Part shown: positions 45,627-55,795 of the stretch, one piece after another
Layout of the letters: each line of letters opens with the position of its first letter
Position numbering within the stretch: the stretch's first letter is position 1
Origin: Polynucleobacter sp. 73C-SIWE
GTDB lineage: Bacteria > Pseudomonadota > Gammaproteobacteria > Burkholderiales > Burkholderiaceae
NCBI RefSeq assembly: GCF_018882465.1
Contig: NZ_JACVOK010000001.1
Location: forward strand, 434,001-498,000
Direction: 5' to 3'
DNA: 64,000 nt
Program-made: the position numbers and the translations under genes
The notes under the pieces: generated by a model
Seen by the model: only the letters and a program-made list of their open reading frames with translations
The model's database searches: none
What the model was told of the DNA's origin: nothing

Positions 45627-46387
45627 TAGATAATTTTCTTCATGTACTTCAGAGTTAACTCATCCGCATACTTTTGAGCTACTGCAAGATCAAGATCTCC
45701 GGCATAGATAGAGCGGCCAGCAATAACGCCCATCACACCCTCCTCCTCTGCTTTACAGAGAGCCTCAATATCTTTGTTGTTCGAGAGGCCACCGCTAGCA
45801 ATGACTGGAATACGAATAGCCTGCGCCAGCTTAATAGTGGCATCAATATTGACACCCTTGAGCATGCCATCACGCCCAATGTCGGTATAGATAATGGCTT
45901 CAACGCCCCAGTCTTCAAACTTCTTAGCAAGATCAATCACTTCATGGCCGGTAATCTTGCTCCAACCATCTGTAGCCACCTTGCCATCGCGAGCATCCAA
46001 ACCAACCATCACATGGCCAGGAAATGCAGTACAAGCATCTTGCACAAAACCTGGATTCTTCACTGCAGCAGTGCCAATAATTACCGTGCTAATACCGTCA
46101 TCTAATAAACGCTCAATAGTTTCAAGATCACGAATACCTCCACCCAATTGAACGGGTATCTCATCTCCAACTGCTTTGAGAATCGATTTAATGGCAGATT
46201 CATTTTTGAGTTTGCCTGCAAATGCACCGTTGAGATCGACTAGGTGCAAGCGACGCGCACCCTTACTAATCCAGTGTGCTGCCATCGCACCAGGATCTTC
46301 AGAGAAAACTGTAGCTTTATCCATATCACCTTGTTCAAGTCGAACACAGTGGCCATCTTTGAGATCAATTGCAGGAATCAGCAGCAT
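45626..46387 (-). CDS. hisA: ProFAR isomerase HisA
   Basis: HisA performs the Amadori rearrangement of ProFAR to PRFAR. The 253-residue barrel has [20 protein letters not shown] (catalytic Asp near residue 8), [12 protein letters not shown], the phosphate-binding [15 protein letters not shown] and GTAAVKNP, and the second catalytic Asp region in [16 protein letters not shown]. Length is normal. It is related to HisF and lies directly before it, coupled by the TAGTG overlap. Confidence 0.97.
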   Translation of the reverse strand: MLLIPAIDLKDGHCVRLEQGDMDKATVFSEDPGAMAAHWISKGARRLHLVDLNGAFAGKLKNESAIKSILKAVGDEIPVQLGGGIRDLETIERLLDDGISTVIIGTAAVKNPGFVQDACTAFPGHVMVGLDARDGKVATDGWSKITGHEVIDLAKKFEDWGVEAIIYTDIGRDGMLKGVNIDATIKLAQAIRIPVIASGGLSNNKDIEALCKAEEEGVMGVIAGRSIYAGDLDLAVAQKYADELTLKYMKKII

Positions 46388-46405
46388 ATCTAAAGGTTAA
46401 AAGTA

Positions 46406-47068
46406 TTAAGGTTGCCAAGAAACAAAATTTTGATAAAGCTTTAATCCGTATTCTGCACTTTTTTCTGGATGAAATTGTGTAGCGAAAATATTATCTCGCG
46501 CCACCGCAGAAGTAAACCAATCCCCGTACTCTGTAGAGCCTGCAATATCTTCTTTGCGCTGCGGCACAACATAGTAGCTGTGGACAAAATAAAAGCTGCT
46601 TAAGTCAGGAATACCGCTCCATAAGGGGTGCTTAGAGTCTTGGCGGACCTGGTTCCACCCCATATGCGGGACTTTATATGCTGAGCCATCAGTCTGTTTC
46701 TTGCCGGCTAACTCAAAACGGCGTACTTCGCCGGGAATCAGTCCCAGACACGGTGTCCACTGACTCTTTTGTGCCGCTCGCACTTCAGCACTTTGATCAA
46801 ACAGCATCTGCTCGCCTACACATACTCCAAGTAGGGGTTTGTTTTTGGATGCCTCTAACAGAGCTTGTAATAAACCCGACTCCTCAAGATGCTTCATACA
46901 ATCCGGCATTGCACCTTGACCAGGTAAGACAACACGATTTGCAGAGAGAATTTCTTCGGGCTTGTGTGCAATCAAGACATTGTCATCAGGAGCTACATGA
47001 TGAAATGCTTGATATACGGAACGGAGATTACCCATTCCATAATCAACGATCGCAATAGTTTGCGCCAA
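46406..47068 (-). CDS. hisH: Imidazole glycerol phosphate synthase, glutaminase subunit HisH
   Basis: HisH releases ammonia from glutamine for HisF. The 220-residue class I amidotransferase has [16 protein letters not shown] at the start, [12 protein letters not shown] (~residue 48), the nucleophile cysteine in [12 protein letters not shown] (~82) and His/Glu in [13 protein letters not shown]. It starts with TTG at 47068; no ATG fits before residue 12. 49 bp separate it from hisB. Confidence 0.96.
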   Translation of the reverse strand: MAQTIAIVDYGMGNLRSVYQAFHHVAPDDNVLIAHKPEEILSANRVVLPGQGAMPDCMKHLEESGLLQALLEASKNKPLLGVCVGEQMLFDQSAEVRAAQKSQWTPCLGLIPGEVRRFELAGKKQTDGSAYKVPHMGWNQVRQDSKHPLWSGIPDLSSFYFVHSYYVVPQRKEDIAGSTEYGDWFTSAVARDNIFATQFHPEKSAEYGLKLYQNFVSWQP

Positions 47069-47117
47069 TTTAGCTTATCTTTCGCTGTTATCTACAGAGC
47101 AACTATGAGTGTCTAAA

Positions 47118-47705
47118 TTAGAGACTGCCTTTAGTTGAAGGAACGGCACCAGATGCCCGTGGGTCAATAGCCAAAGCCATACGTAAAGCGCGGCCAAAGG
47201 CCTTGAACACGGTTTCAATCTGATGGTGCGCATTAATGCCACGCAAATTATCGATATGCAAAGTTACTCCGGCGTGATTCACAAAACCACGGAAGAACTC
47301 AATACTGAGATCAACATCAAAGTCACCCACTCGAGCGCGAGTAAACGGTACGTTGAACTCTAAACCTGGGCGACCAGAGAAATCGATCACAACACGAGAC
47401 AGGGTTTCATCCAAAGGAACATAGGAGTGGCCATAACGGGTAATACCCGCTTTATCGCCAACGGCCTTAGCAAAAGCCTGGCCCAAAGTAATTCCCACAT
47501 CTTCAACAGTGTGGTGATCATCAATATGGGTATCGCCATTGGCAACCACTTTGAGATCAATCATGCCGTGACGGGCAATCTGATCGAGCATATGATCCAG
47601 AAAAGGGACACCGGAGGCCAGCTCAGCCTTACCAGTACCATCTAAATTGATGGAAATTTGAATTTTGGTTTCCGAAGTGTTTCGGGTAACGTCGGCTTGC
47701 CGCAT
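47118..47705 (-). CDS. hisB: Imidazoleglycerol-phosphate dehydratase
   Basis: HisB dehydrates imidazole glycerol phosphate to imidazole acetol phosphate. The 195-residue protein has the two manganese-binding repeats [10 protein letters not shown] / [11 protein letters not shown] (~residues 37-69) and GHSYVPLDE / [12 protein letters not shown]. It is the monofunctional form, without the phosphatase domain of enteric HisB, so histidinol-phosphate phosphatase is encoded elsewhere. It begins the minus-strand his run after the inverted hisC, so it needs a promoter in the ~116 bp before it or read-through across hisC. Confidence 0.96.
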   Translation of the reverse strand: MRQADVTRNTSETKIQISINLDGTGKAELASGVPFLDHMLDQIARHGMIDLKVVANGDTHIDDHHTVEDVGITLGQAFAKAVGDKAGITRYGHSYVPLDETLSRVVIDFSGRPGLEFNVPFTRARVGDFDVDLSIEFFRGFVNHAGVTLHIDNLRGINAHHQIETVFKAFGRALRMALAIDPRASGAVPSTKGSL

Positions 47706-47821
47706 GCTTCATTGCGCCGCGAGGCGAAGTGTTGATTGAAGCCTCATAATATCATTCCTAGAAGATTTATAAATGCAGATATTGCTTCACTTTCTTTCTG
47801 ATTTTTGAGCCGAGTACCCTA
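47706..47821. promoter_or_regulatory. Divergent hisB/hisC intergenic region
   Basis: This 116-bp gap must serve both hisB (minus) and hisC (plus). On the minus strand TATTAT (from 47752 down) is a fair -10, with only a weak -35 partner. A small CGCC-TCGC-GGCG hairpin lies just before the hisB start. On the plus strand no confident promoter was found. No attenuator-type terminator or His-rich leader peptide was seen. Confidence 0.35.
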
Positions 47822-48889
47822 ATGAGCCGTTTTTGGAGCCCTGTTGTTCAAACCTTAACCCCTTATGTCCCTGGGGAGCAGCCGCAAATGCAGCGGCTGG
47901 TAAAGCTCAATACCAACGAAAGTCCTTATGGACCCTCGCCCAAAGCTCTAGCTGCAATTGATGCCCAGAATAACGAAGATTTACGCCTTTACCCCGATCC
48001 AGAGGGCGCTGCACTCAAACAAGCCATTGCTAAATTGCATGATCTAAACCCAAACCAAGTGTTTTTAGGAAATGGCTCAGATGAAGTTCTAGCTCATGTT
48101 TTTGCTGGTCTACTCAAACATAGCAAACCAGTTCACTTTCCAGATATCACTTACAGCTTTTATCCGGTCTACTGCAAGCTATTTGAAATTGACTACAAGG
48201 CGGTGCCACTTGGAGAAGAGTTTGAGATCAATTTAGGGAACTACAAAGCTCCCAACGGAGGAATTATTTTCCCGAATCCAAATGCACCCACTGGCAGATC
48301 CATCGCACGCTCTGAAATTGAATCTTTACTTTCTCAAAATAAAGATTCCGTAGTTGTCATTGATGAAGCTTATGTCGATTACGGCACGGAGTCTTGTATT
48401 CCCTTATTGCGCGGGACAGCTTGCCCAGAAAACCTTCTTGTAGTGCACACACTCTCAAAATCAAGGGCGCTTGCTGGCTTACGTGTTGGTTTTGCAGTTG
48501 GTCACCCAACCTTGATTGAAGGCTTAGAGCGGGTCAAGAATAGCTTTAACTCCTACCCTCTTGGTCGCCTTGCACAAGCAGGCGCCATCGCTGCAATTGA
48601 AGATCAAGCGCATCTTGAAATGACCTCTGCAAAAGTCATGCAAACTCGCAGTAAATTAGTCGGAGATTTAAAAGATTTAGGCTTTGAAACGCTTCCGTCA
48701 ACTGCAAACTTTATCTTCACTCGCCACCCAGAGTATGCCGGGGAAAAGCTCTACCAAGCTTTGCGAGATCGCGGCATCATCGTGCGCCACTTTAAATTGC
48801 CACGTATAGAAAATTTCTTACGCATTACGATTGGCACAGATGAACAAAGCGGCGAACTCGTCGCCGCTTTAAAAGAAATCCTCGCGTAA
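47822..48889 (+). CDS. hisC: Histidinol-phosphate aminotransferase, on the opposite strand to the other his genes
   Basis: HisC transfers the amino group from glutamate to imidazole acetol phosphate. The 355-residue PLP enzyme has [19 protein letters not shown] (~residues 25-43), [18 protein letters not shown] (~80), [12 protein letters not shown], the PLP Asp in [11 protein letters not shown] and the lysine in [18 protein letters not shown] (~218). It lies between hisD and hisB, where a same-strand hisC is usual, but it runs the other way. It ends 23 bp from the end of hisD. No frame damage is seen. Confidence 0.95.
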   Translation: MSRFWSPVVQTLTPYVPGEQPQMQRLVKLNTNESPYGPSPKALAAIDAQNNEDLRLYPDPEGAALKQAIAKLHDLNPNQVFLGNGSDEVLAHVFAGLLKHSKPVHFPDITYSFYPVYCKLFEIDYKAVPLGEEFEINLGNYKAPNGGIIFPNPNAPTGRSIARSEIESLLSQNKDSVVVIDEAYVDYGTESCIPLLRGTACPENLLVVHTLSKSRALAGLRVGFAVGHPTLIEGLERVKNSFNSYPLGRLAQAGAIAAIEDQAHLEMTSAKVMQTRSKLVGDLKDLGFETLPSTANFIFTRHPEYAGEKLYQALRDRGIIVRHFKLPRIENFLRITIGTDEQSGELVAALKEILA

Positions 48890-48912
48890 TTTAAATCGAA
48901 TTGATTTTTGAG

Positions 48913-50235
48913 TTACTTTTTAAGCCGCATCTCAGCAGCGCGTGCATGGGCTTGCAAGCCCTCTCCATGAGCCAGAGTGCTAGCGACTGAACCTAAGGCC
49001 TGAGCCCCAGCTTCGCTTACTTCAATCATGCTGGAGCGCTTAATAAAATCATACACACCCAACGGTGATGAGAAACGTGCTGTGCGTGCAGTTGGCAGGA
49101 CGTGATTTGGTCCAGCACAGTAATCCCCAAGGGACTCACTGGTGTAATTACCCATAAAGATCGCACCAGCATGGCGAATCTTCTCTGCCCACTTACGTGG
49201 ATCTGCTGCACAAATCTCTAAGTGCTCTGCAGCGATCGCATTAGCAATCTCGCAAGCTTCGCTCATATCTTTTACCTGAATTAATAAGGCACGATTCGTC
49301 AAAGATGCTTCAATGACTTTGGCTCTTGGCATCTCTGATAGCAGCTTATTGATACTGGCTTGTACTTGCTCAATAAATGCAGCATCAGGACAAAGCAAAA
49401 TCGATTGGGCCTGCTCATCATGCTCTGCCTGAGAAAATAGATCCATTGCAATCCAATCGGGATTACTGGAGCCATCGCAAAGCACTAAAATTTCCGAGGG
49501 GCCAGCAATCATGTCGATGCCGACAATTCCAAATACTCTGCGCTTTGCGGCAGCAACATACGCATTACCGGGCCCAACAATTTTATCTACCGATGGAATA
49601 GTATGCGTGCCATAAGCTAGGGCGCCAACAGCTTGCGCTCCGCCAATAGTAAAAACACGATCAACACCGGCTAAGTAGGCGGCAGCTAACACTAATGGGT
49701 TGCGAGAACCATCCGGTGTTGGCACAACCATAATGACTTGCTCAACACCAGCTACTTTTGCAGGGATGGCATTCATGAGTACAGAAGATGGGTAAGCAGC
49801 TTTACCGCCAGGAACATAAATTCCGACGCGATCTAGTGGCGTCACTTTTTGACCTAAGCGCGTACCATCTGCTTCTTCATATTCCCAAGAATGGCAACCG
49901 GCTTCCATCTTTTGCTTCTCGTGGTATGCGCGCACTCTTTGTGCGGCGACATCTAAAGCATTCTTTTGCTCTGCAGATAAAGACTTGTAAGCTTGCTCTA
50001 AATCTTTTTTTGGGATTTCTAATTCAGAGACGCTGGCGACATTTAAACGATCAAATTGTTTCGTGAAATCTAAAACAGCTAAATCGCCATTCTCCTTAAC
50101 TGCCAAAAGAATCTTGGCGACCGAAGCGTCAATGGCCTCATCGTCAGCCATAGGCAAGGAAAGGCTAGAGAGCAGGGTTTCTTTGAAACCCGCATCTTGG
50201 CTGCTGAGGCGCTTGACTTTGATTTGTGCAGACAT
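48913..50235 (-). CDS. hisD: Histidinol dehydrogenase
   Basis: HisD oxidises histidinol to histidine in two NAD-dependent steps. The 440-residue zinc enzyme has [23 protein letters not shown] (~residues 135-157), [30 protein letters not shown], the zinc/glutamate segment [25 protein letters not shown] and the C-terminal [13 protein letters not shown]. Length is normal. It is 21 bp after hisG and converges on hisC with 23 bp between them. Confidence 0.97.
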   Translation of the reverse strand: MSAQIKVKRLSSQDAGFKETLLSSLSLPMADDEAIDASVAKILLAVKENGDLAVLDFTKQFDRLNVASVSELEIPKKDLEQAYKSLSAEQKNALDVAAQRVRAYHEKQKMEAGCHSWEYEEADGTRLGQKVTPLDRVGIYVPGGKAAYPSSVLMNAIPAKVAGVEQVIMVVPTPDGSRNPLVLAAAYLAGVDRVFTIGGAQAVGALAYGTHTIPSVDKIVGPGNAYVAAAKRRVFGIVGIDMIAGPSEILVLCDGSSNPDWIAMDLFSQAEHDEQAQSILLCPDAAFIEQVQASINKLLSEMPRAKVIEASLTNRALLIQVKDMSEACEIANAIAAEHLEICAADPRKWAEKIRHAGAIFMGNYTSESLGDYCAGPNHVLPTARTARFSSPLGVYDFIKRSSMIEVSEAGAQALGSVASTLAHGEGLQAHARAAEMRLKK

Positions 50236-50256
50236 TTGAGCGAAAAGTAATACGCC

Positions 50257-50883
50257 TTACTTTAGCAATTCAAAAATAGGTTGCAGTTGCACACGCTTGC
50301 GTTTGTAAGAAGCTTGGTTTACCACCAGACGCGCGCTGATATCAGCAATTGGCTCAACTTCAAGTAAACCGTTGGCTTTAAGCGTATTACCTGTGGAGAC
50401 TAAATCCACAATTGCATCCGCCAAACCTACAAGCGGGGCTAGCTCCATAGATCCATAAAGCTGAATCGTATCGATATGTACACCTTTATTAGCAAAGTGT
50501 TCACGTGCGCAATTAACGTACTTGGTAGCAACCTTTAAACGAGAGCCTTGCTTCACTGCTGCCGCATAATCAAAGCCTTCCCGCACTGCAACCGACATGC
50601 GGCACTTGGCAATATTGAGATCATATGGCACATAAAGGCCGTCTGTGCCTTTTTCCATCAGCACATCTAAACCGGCTACGCCGAAATCAGCACCTCCAAA
50701 TTGCACATAAGTTGGTACATCTGAGGCGCGCACGATAATCAAGCGAATATCTGGATTTGAAGTCTCAATAATGAGCTTGCGTGACTTTTCAGGATCCTCC
50801 TTCGGCACAATACCGACCTTGGATAAGATCTCTGCAGTCTCTTCGAAGATGCGCCCTTTGGAGAGGGCTAAAGTCAATTTCAT
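50257..50883 (-). CDS. hisG: ATP phosphoribosyltransferase, short form
   Basis: HisG joins ATP and PRPP in the first histidine step. The 208-residue protein is the short HisG(S) form: it has [17 protein letters not shown] (~residues 3-19), the [27 protein letters not shown] segment (in part: [13 protein letters not shown]) and the PRPP loop [18 protein letters not shown] (~160), but no C-terminal ACT-like regulatory domain. Such forms need the HisS-like subunit HisZ, not seen in this window. It is 20 bp after murA on the same strand. Confidence 0.96.
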   Translation of the reverse strand: MKLTLALSKGRIFEETAEILSKVGIVPKEDPEKSRKLIIETSNPDIRLIIVRASDVPTYVQFGGADFGVAGLDVLMEKGTDGLYVPYDLNIAKCRMSVAVREGFDYAAAVKQGSRLKVATKYVNCAREHFANKGVHIDTIQLYGSMELAPLVGLADAIVDLVSTGNTLKANGLLEVEPIADISARLVVNQASYKRKRVQLQPIFELLK

Positions 50884-50903
50884 GGACTAATTATCCATCA
50901 GCC

Positions 50904-52178
50904 TTACTTTATGCGCTCAATCTTTGCGCCCAACAGCGTCAATTTATGCTCCATGCGGTCGTAGCCACGATCCAAATGGTAGATCCGGTCAACCTGAGTT
51001 TCACCTTGAGCCGCCAAGCCAGCAATTACCAAACTAGCAGAGGCACGTAAGTCAGTAGCCATCACAATCGCACCCGAGAGCTTTTCAACACCCTGCGCAA
51101 TCGCGGTATTTCCCTCGATTGCAATATCTGCACCTAAACGATTTAACTCTTGAACGTGCATAAAACGATTCTCGAAAATGGTTTCAGTAATCATTGAGCT
51201 GCCATCGGCGACTGCATTCACAGCCATCAATTGCGCCTGCATATCGGTTGGAAAAGCTGGGTACTCTGAAGTACGAAAACTGACTGCCTTAGGGCGTCCT
51301 TGCATAGAAGCTTTAATCCAATCAGGGCCCACTTCCATTTGTAAACCAGCTTCTTTGAGCTTGACCATCACCGCATCTAAAGTATCGGGGCGGCAATGCT
51401 TCACCACCACCTCGCCGCCTGCAGCAGCAACTGCACATAGGAATGTACCTGCCTCAATACGATCTGGAATCACAGAATGTTCAGTACCATGAAGTTTTTC
51501 AACCCCCTCGATCACCAAGCGATCACTACCAATGCCAGAAATCTTTGCGCCCATCTTGACTAGCAATTCAGCAAGATCGCCAACCTCTGGTTCACGAGCC
51601 GCATTTTCTAAAATGGTAGTGCCTGAAGCTAAGGTAGCAGCCATCAATAAATTCTCTGTGCCCGTTACCGTAATCATGTCAGTCAAAATTGATGCGCCCT
51701 TGAGGCGATCAGTTGGTGGCTTTGTCTCTGCTTGGATATAGCCGCTCTTAATCTTGATGCTTGCGCCCATGGCCTTTAGGCCTTTAATATGCTGATCCAC
51801 AGGCCGAGCACCAATGGCGCAACCACCCGGCAAAGAAACCTTAGCGCTGTGCATTCTGGCTAATAACGGACCTAAAACCAAAATGGAGGCACGCATGGTT
51901 TTTACCATTTCATAGGTCGCTTCTGAACTCTTAATTACCGCAGCACTCAGCACTAAATGACTACGATCACTAGCATCCGGAAAATTGACTGTGATACCGA
52001 TTTCTTGCAAGAGCTTGAGCATCGTACGCACATCCTGTAAATCTGGGACGTTACGCAATACGACCGGTTGATCGGTAAGTAGGCAGGCACAAAGAATTGG
52101 CAGAGCTGCATTTTTGGCTCCTGCGATCACTACCTCACCTTTGAGAGGGGTGCCGCCAACCATTCTTAATTTATCCAT
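50904..52178 (-). CDS. murA: UDP-N-acetylglucosamine 1-carboxyvinyltransferase
   Basis: MurA adds enolpyruvate to UDP-GlcNAc, the first committed step of peptidoglycan synthesis and the fosfomycin target. The 424-residue protein has [22 protein letters not shown] (in part: [11 protein letters not shown], ~residues 19-29), the catalytic cysteine in [17 protein letters not shown] (~120) and [22 protein letters not shown]. Length is normal. The cysteine (not Asp) implies a fosfomycin-sensitive type. It lies between ibaG and hisG. Confidence 0.97.
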   Translation of the reverse strand: MDKLRMVGGTPLKGEVVIAGAKNAALPILCACLLTDQPVVLRNVPDLQDVRTMLKLLQEIGITVNFPDASDRSHLVLSAAVIKSSEATYEMVKTMRASILVLGPLLARMHSAKVSLPGGCAIGARPVDQHIKGLKAMGASIKIKSGYIQAETKPPTDRLKGASILTDMITVTGTENLLMAATLASGTTILENAAREPEVGDLAELLVKMGAKISGIGSDRLVIEGVEKLHGTEHSVIPDRIEAGTFLCAVAAAGGEVVVKHCRPDTLDAVMVKLKEAGLQMEVGPDWIKASMQGRPKAVSFRTSEYPAFPTDMQAQLMAVNAVADGSSMITETIFENRFMHVQELNRLGADIAIEGNTAIAQGVEKLSGAIVMATDLRASASLVIAGLAAQGETQVDRIYHLDRGYDRMEHKLTLLGAKIERIK

Positions 52179-52221
52179 GAAACGATTCCAATAAAAACTA
52201 CTGTAGGTCTGTGATTAATAT

Positions 52222-52470
52222 TTAGGTTGCAGGGTTTTGAGCAAACTCTTGGGGTGTAAAAGCCTTAATTGATAAAGCATGTACTTCTGCTTTCATACGA
52301 TCGCCCATTGCGCCATATACCAATTGGTGGCGTTGCACTAAACGCTTACCCTCAAAATCTGGGCTCACAATCGTTGCAAAAAAATGCTGGCCATCACCCT
52401 CCACCTGAATGTGGGTACAGGTGATGCCCTGCTTGATATAGCCCTCAATTTGCTCTGGGGTTGGAAACAT
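52222..52470 (-). CDS. ibaG: BolA-family protein, IbaG-like
   Basis: IbaG/YrbA is a BolA-like protein that can bind an iron-sulfur cluster with monothiol glutaredoxin. The 82-residue product has the BolA core TCTHIQVEGDGQHFFATIVSPDFEGKRLVQRHQLVYGAM (in part: VEGDGQHFFATIVSP, RLVQRHQLVYGAMG) and a C-terminal LSIKAFTPQEF. The His in QRHQ is the candidate ligand. It sits between the ABC-2 permease and murA, as yrbA does next to mla and murA in enterics. Confidence 0.93.
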   Translation of the reverse strand: MFPTPEQIEGYIKQGITCTHIQVEGDGQHFFATIVSPDFEGKRLVQRHQLVYGAMGDRMKAEVHALSIKAFTPQEFAQNPAT

Positions 52471-52505
52471 CCATCTCTCCTAATAAAACGTAATCATGTG
52501 AATAC

Positions 52506-53294
52506 TTAATGGCGGAGCTTATAGCCCTTTTGCAACAAGCGCAAAGCAATCACTGAAACCACAATAAAGAAACAGGCCACGATTACCAAACTATTCCATG
52601 GAGAAATGTCAGAAACCCCAAAGAAGCCGTAACGGAAGCCATCAATCATGTAAAAAAATGGGTTGAAATGAGAAACTACTTGCCATGCTGGTGGTAACGA
52701 ATGAATCGAGTAGAAAACGCCTGACAACATAGTGGCAGGCATGATGACAAAGTTCTGAAAAGCAGCCAGTTGATCGTATTTATCTGCCCAGATGCCAGCA
52801 ATCAAACCCAAGCTACCCAAGATTGCAGCGCCCAAAAATGCAAAAGTCAGAATCCATAATGGATGCTCTATTGCTGGCAAGCCATACCAAGCGGTAATAA
52901 TCAATACACCCAAGCCCACCACGACACCACGAAAAACAGCCGCCAAAATATAGGCCGCATAGAATTCGAAATGACTCAAAGGGGCAAGCAAAACAAATAC
53001 TAGGTTGCCAGTAACCTTCGACTGTATTAAAGATGATGAGGTATTAGCAAATGCATTTTGCAAAACACTCATCATGACCAAACCCGGTATCAAGAAGGCC
53101 GTATAACTCAAACGGCCATAGACTTCTCTACCTTCAAGAACATGACCAAAAATCATGAGATATAAAACGGCTGTTAATACTGGTGCAGCTACAGTCTGAA
53201 ATCCAACCTTGTAAAAGCGCAGTATTTCTTTGCGGAGCAATGTGGGGAAACCGCTGCCATACTCTAAGGGGGGTCTACTGAGTCCATGCTTCAT
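52506..53294 (-). CDS. ABC-2 type transporter permease, YadH-like
   Basis: A 262-residue membrane permease with six predicted helices and the ABC-2 domain pattern: LSYTAFLIPGLVMMSVLQNAFANTSSSLIQSKVTGN (in part: FLIPGLVMMSVLQNA) and FAAFQNFVIMPATMLSGVFYSI. This matches the YadH/NodJ-type export permease. The start overlaps the stop of the ATPase gene by 4 bp (ATGA). It forms an exporter with that ATPase. Substrate unknown; position between mla and ibaG hints at an envelope compound. Confidence 0.9.
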   Translation of the reverse strand: MKHGLSRPPLEYGSGFPTLLRKEILRFYKVGFQTVAAPVLTAVLYLMIFGHVLEGREVYGRLSYTAFLIPGLVMMSVLQNAFANTSSSLIQSKVTGNLVFVLLAPLSHFEFYAAYILAAVFRGVVVGLGVLIITAWYGLPAIEHPLWILTFAFLGAAILGSLGLIAGIWADKYDQLAAFQNFVIMPATMLSGVFYSIHSLPPAWQVVSHFNPFFYMIDGFRYGFFGVSDISPWNSLVIVACFFIVVSVIALRLLQKGYKLRH

Positions 53295-54043
53295 AAAGCA
53301 CCCCCAGACATGATGTTGACAAAAACCTCTTCCAGATCGGTCTTACCTTCACCATCTTTTTTGACTGAACCATAACGCGCCAACAGATTAGCGGTGGTAT
53401 CAAGCGCAACAATCTTGCCTTGCTTGAGCATGGCAATGCGCTGACACAAGGCTTCAGCCTCTTCTAAGTAATGTGTCGTCAACACAATCGTATGCCCATC
53501 TTGATTCAGTCTACTAATGAATTGCCATAAAGACTGGCGTAACTCTACATCCACTCCAGCAGTTGGCTCATCTAAAATAATCACTGGTGGTCTGTGTACT
53601 AATGCCTGGGCAACCAATACACGGCGCTTCATGCCGCCCGACAAAGAACGCATATTGCTATCAGCCTTTGCTGTGAGATCAAGATTAGCGATGATCTCAT
53701 CAATCCACGCATCGTTATTGCGAATGCCAAAGTAACCAGATTGAAAACGTAAGGTTTCACGAACAGTGAAGAAAGGATCAAATACCAATTCTTGAGGAAC
53801 AACGCCCAACATGCGACGCGCCTCGCGAAAAGTCTTTTGTACGTCTGCGCCCATAATGGCTGCATGACCCATGCTTGGCGTCACTAAGCCTGCCAAGATA
53901 GAAATCAGTGTAGTTTTGCCAGCACCATTAGGACCCAGGAGGCCAAAAAATTCACCGGGCTCGATGGTCAAAGAAACATGATCTAGAGCCTGTAGCGCCC
54001 CGTAATGCTTGGATATATTTTGAATTGAAATTGCAGGGTGCAT
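53291..54043 (-). CDS. ABC transporter ATPase, YadG-like
   Basis: The 250-residue ATPase has Walker A GPNGAGKTT (~residues 37-45), the Q-loop VVPQELVFDPFFTV, the signature LSGGMKRRVLVAQALV (~135) and Walker B VIILDEPTAGVDVELRQ. It belongs to the YadG/NodI class that serves ABC-2 permeases. Just downstream of mlaB by 4 bp and coupled to the permease gene. Co-transcription with the mla genes is likely. Confidence 0.9.
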   Translation of the reverse strand: MHPAISIQNISKHYGALQALDHVSLTIEPGEFFGLLGPNGAGKTTLISILAGLVTPSMGHAAIMGADVQKTFREARRMLGVVPQELVFDPFFTVRETLRFQSGYFGIRNNDAWIDEIIANLDLTAKADSNMRSLSGGMKRRVLVAQALVHRPPVIILDEPTAGVDVELRQSLWQFISRLNQDGHTIVLTTHYLEEAEALCQRIAMLKQGKIVALDTTANLLARYGSVKKDGEGKTDLEEVFVNIMSGGAL

Positions 54044-54047
54044 GCTA

Positions 54048-54305
54048 TTACAAGCCTAGCAATGCAGATACGCCATATACACTGGCCAACACTTTCAGCT
54101 TCTCGGGAGCATGCTCTATAGACAGCGACTGACCATCAGCCTGGAGCTTCTTTTGCCATGCCAGCAGAACAGTTAGCACCGTAGAATCAAAATCTTTTAG
54201 GGCAGAACAATCAATCGTTCTTAAGTTCGCCAAATTCAACAAGCCTTCTTTTTCTAACTGCAGAACATTTTCCTGCGTAACAGTTGTCGGTAAAAAAAAG
54301 GTCAT
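54048..54305 (-). CDS. mlaB: MlaB-like STAS-domain protein
   Basis: MlaB is a small cytosolic STAS-domain subunit that stabilises the MlaFE transporter. The 85-residue product has the STAS pattern LLNLANLRTIDCSALKDFDSTVLTVLLAWQKK (in part: IDCSALKDFDSTVLTVLL). The usual Ser/Thr pair of the anti-sigma-factor-antagonist-like site appears as DSTV. Family identity rests on position after mlaC as well. Length is typical of MlaB. Confidence 0.85.
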   Translation of the reverse strand: MTFFLPTTVTQENVLQLEKEGLLNLANLRTIDCSALKDFDSTVLTVLLAWQKKLQADGQSLSIEHAPEKLKVLASVYGVSALLGL

Positions 54306-54332
54306 CGAAAAATGTCTAAATGAATGTTGTGA

Positions 54333-54974
54333 TTAATTCGCTGGCTTAGCACTGGCTAACTGCTTATTGCGATCTTGCAAAAACTTCACAAGGCCATCAA
54401 TTCCATTTTGACTAATCTGATTTGAAAACTGATTGCGGTATGCCTCAACCAACCAAACACCCATGATGTTCATATCGTAGACCTTCCAACCTTTATCGGT
54501 TTTCTCTAGGCGGTAATCCAAGGGGACTGGATCTCCACGACCAAGGACAACAGTTTTGACAACCACTTCCTTATCATCTGGTGCCGCACGAAGCGCCTTA
54601 AATTGAACAGTCTGATCACGCAGTTGGCTCAAGGCACCAGAGTAAGTGCGGATTAATAAGTTTTTGAATTCCATCACCAATTGATTTTGTTGCTCAGGGG
54701 TAGCTTTCTTCCAATTAGGGCCCATCGCCATTTCAGTGGTACGACGCATGTCGGTATAGGGAACAATTTTCTTTTCAACTAACTCGACAATCTTGGGAAT
54801 ATTACCCTTCTGAATATCTGGGTCTGCCTTGACCGAGGACATGACATCCGACACTACCATCTTGATGAGCGCATCAGGAGCAGTGGTTTGATCAGGCGTT
54901 TGCGCAAAGACGGCGCCAGAGATTAAAAGCAAACCCGCTGCCAAAAACTTGGTCAATTTTTTAAAGCTTTTCAT
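54333..54974 (-). CDS. mlaC: Periplasmic phospholipid-binding protein MlaC
   Basis: MlaC carries phospholipid between MlaA in the outer membrane and MlaFEDB in the inner membrane. From the ATG at 54974 the precursor is 213 residues with a signal peptide (~1-24, ending AVFAQ; a TTG two codons earlier is unlikely). The mature part has VEKKIVPYTDMRRTTEMAMGPNWKKATPEQQNQLVMEFKNLL (in part: MAMGPNWKKATPEQ), YDMNIMGVWLVEAYRNQF and FLQDRNKQL, all typical of the Ttg2 fold. Confidence 0.94.
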   Translation of the reverse strand: MKSFKKLTKFLAAGLLLISGAVFAQTPDQTTAPDALIKMVVSDVMSSVKADPDIQKGNIPKIVELVEKKIVPYTDMRRTTEMAMGPNWKKATPEQQNQLVMEFKNLLIRTYSGALSQLRDQTVQFKALRAAPDDKEVVVKTVVLGRGDPVPLDYRLEKTDKGWKVYDMNIMGVWLVEAYRNQFSNQISQNGIDGLVKFLQDRNKQLASAKPAN

Positions 54975-55036
54975 ATCCAATTATCTCGCTATTTCCGTCT
55001 AGATTGAGGCTAATTTTAGCCTCTCCAGCAAATCAC

Positions 55037-55795
55037 TTACTCGTAAGGATTCTGGTAAACCGGCATCGTAGGCTCCTGATCATCACGGCCCTCATTAATT
55101 TGATACTGACGACGCTGAATGTATGCATCTCGCATAAAGCTGTACTTATCAATCGCAGCCCCATCCAACAAATCACCTGCTTCGTAATAGGTATTGCGAG
55201 CATTTACAACACGCAAAGCTGTAAGACTATTACGTAGTGCAACATCCGGGAGAAGTCTAAATAAGTAATCGGACTCTAAATCAGCAACCGTACCAAAAGT
55301 ATCTCGCACATTACTTGGTCCAAAGAAGGGCAATACCACGTATGGGCCAGCAGGCACTCCCCAAACACCAAAAGTTTGACCCCAGTCTTCCTTGTGCTTT
55401 TCCAAACCACCAGGGGTGGCCATATCAATTAATCCACCCAAGCCAAAAGTGGTATTGACCACTACACGCATCAAATCATTAAATGCAAAGTCAGGCTTAC
55501 CCTGCAACATATTCTGCAAAGCAGTGTAGATATCGTTGTAGTTACTAAAAAAGTTATAAATACCCTCACGAACAAATTCAGGCAAAACAAAACGATAACC
55601 AGCAACGACTGGCTTCAACAAATAGGCATCAAGACCTTCATTGAACTCAAAGACTGAACGATTGAATGACTCCCAGGGATCTTGTGGTGAAGGCTGAACT
55701 CCCGCAGGGATTGAGGCACAGCCCACTAAGACGGAAACGATACACAACAAGACGCATTGTCTAGCCCTGCTCATGAACTTGACTAGGGAGGGCAT
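55037..55795 (-). CDS. mlaA: Outer-membrane lipoprotein MlaA (VacJ)
   Basis: MlaA removes misplaced phospholipids from the outer leaflet. The 252-residue product has a signal peptide with lipobox LVGC (~residue 25) and the VacJ core DPWESFNRSVFEFNEGLDAYLLKPVV (in part: DPWESFNRSVFEFNE, ~residue 40), NMLQGKPDFAFNDLMRVVVNTTFGLGGLIDMAT and WGVPAGPYVVLPFFGPSNVRDTFG. Its start overlaps the mlaD stop (TAATG); an in-frame ATG seven codons later (55774) is an alternative. In enterics mlaA is unlinked; its position inside the operon is a Burkholderia-type arrangement. Confidence 0.94.
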   Translation of the reverse strand: MPSLVKFMSRARQCVLLCIVSVLVGCASIPAGVQPSPQDPWESFNRSVFEFNEGLDAYLLKPVVAGYRFVLPEFVREGIYNFFSNYNDIYTALQNMLQGKPDFAFNDLMRVVVNTTFGLGGLIDMATPGGLEKHKEDWGQTFGVWGVPAGPYVVLPFFGPSNVRDTFGTVADLESDYLFRLLPDVALRNSLTALRVVNARNTYYEAGDLLDGAAIDKYSFMRDAYIQRRQYQINEGRDDQEPTMPVYQNPYE

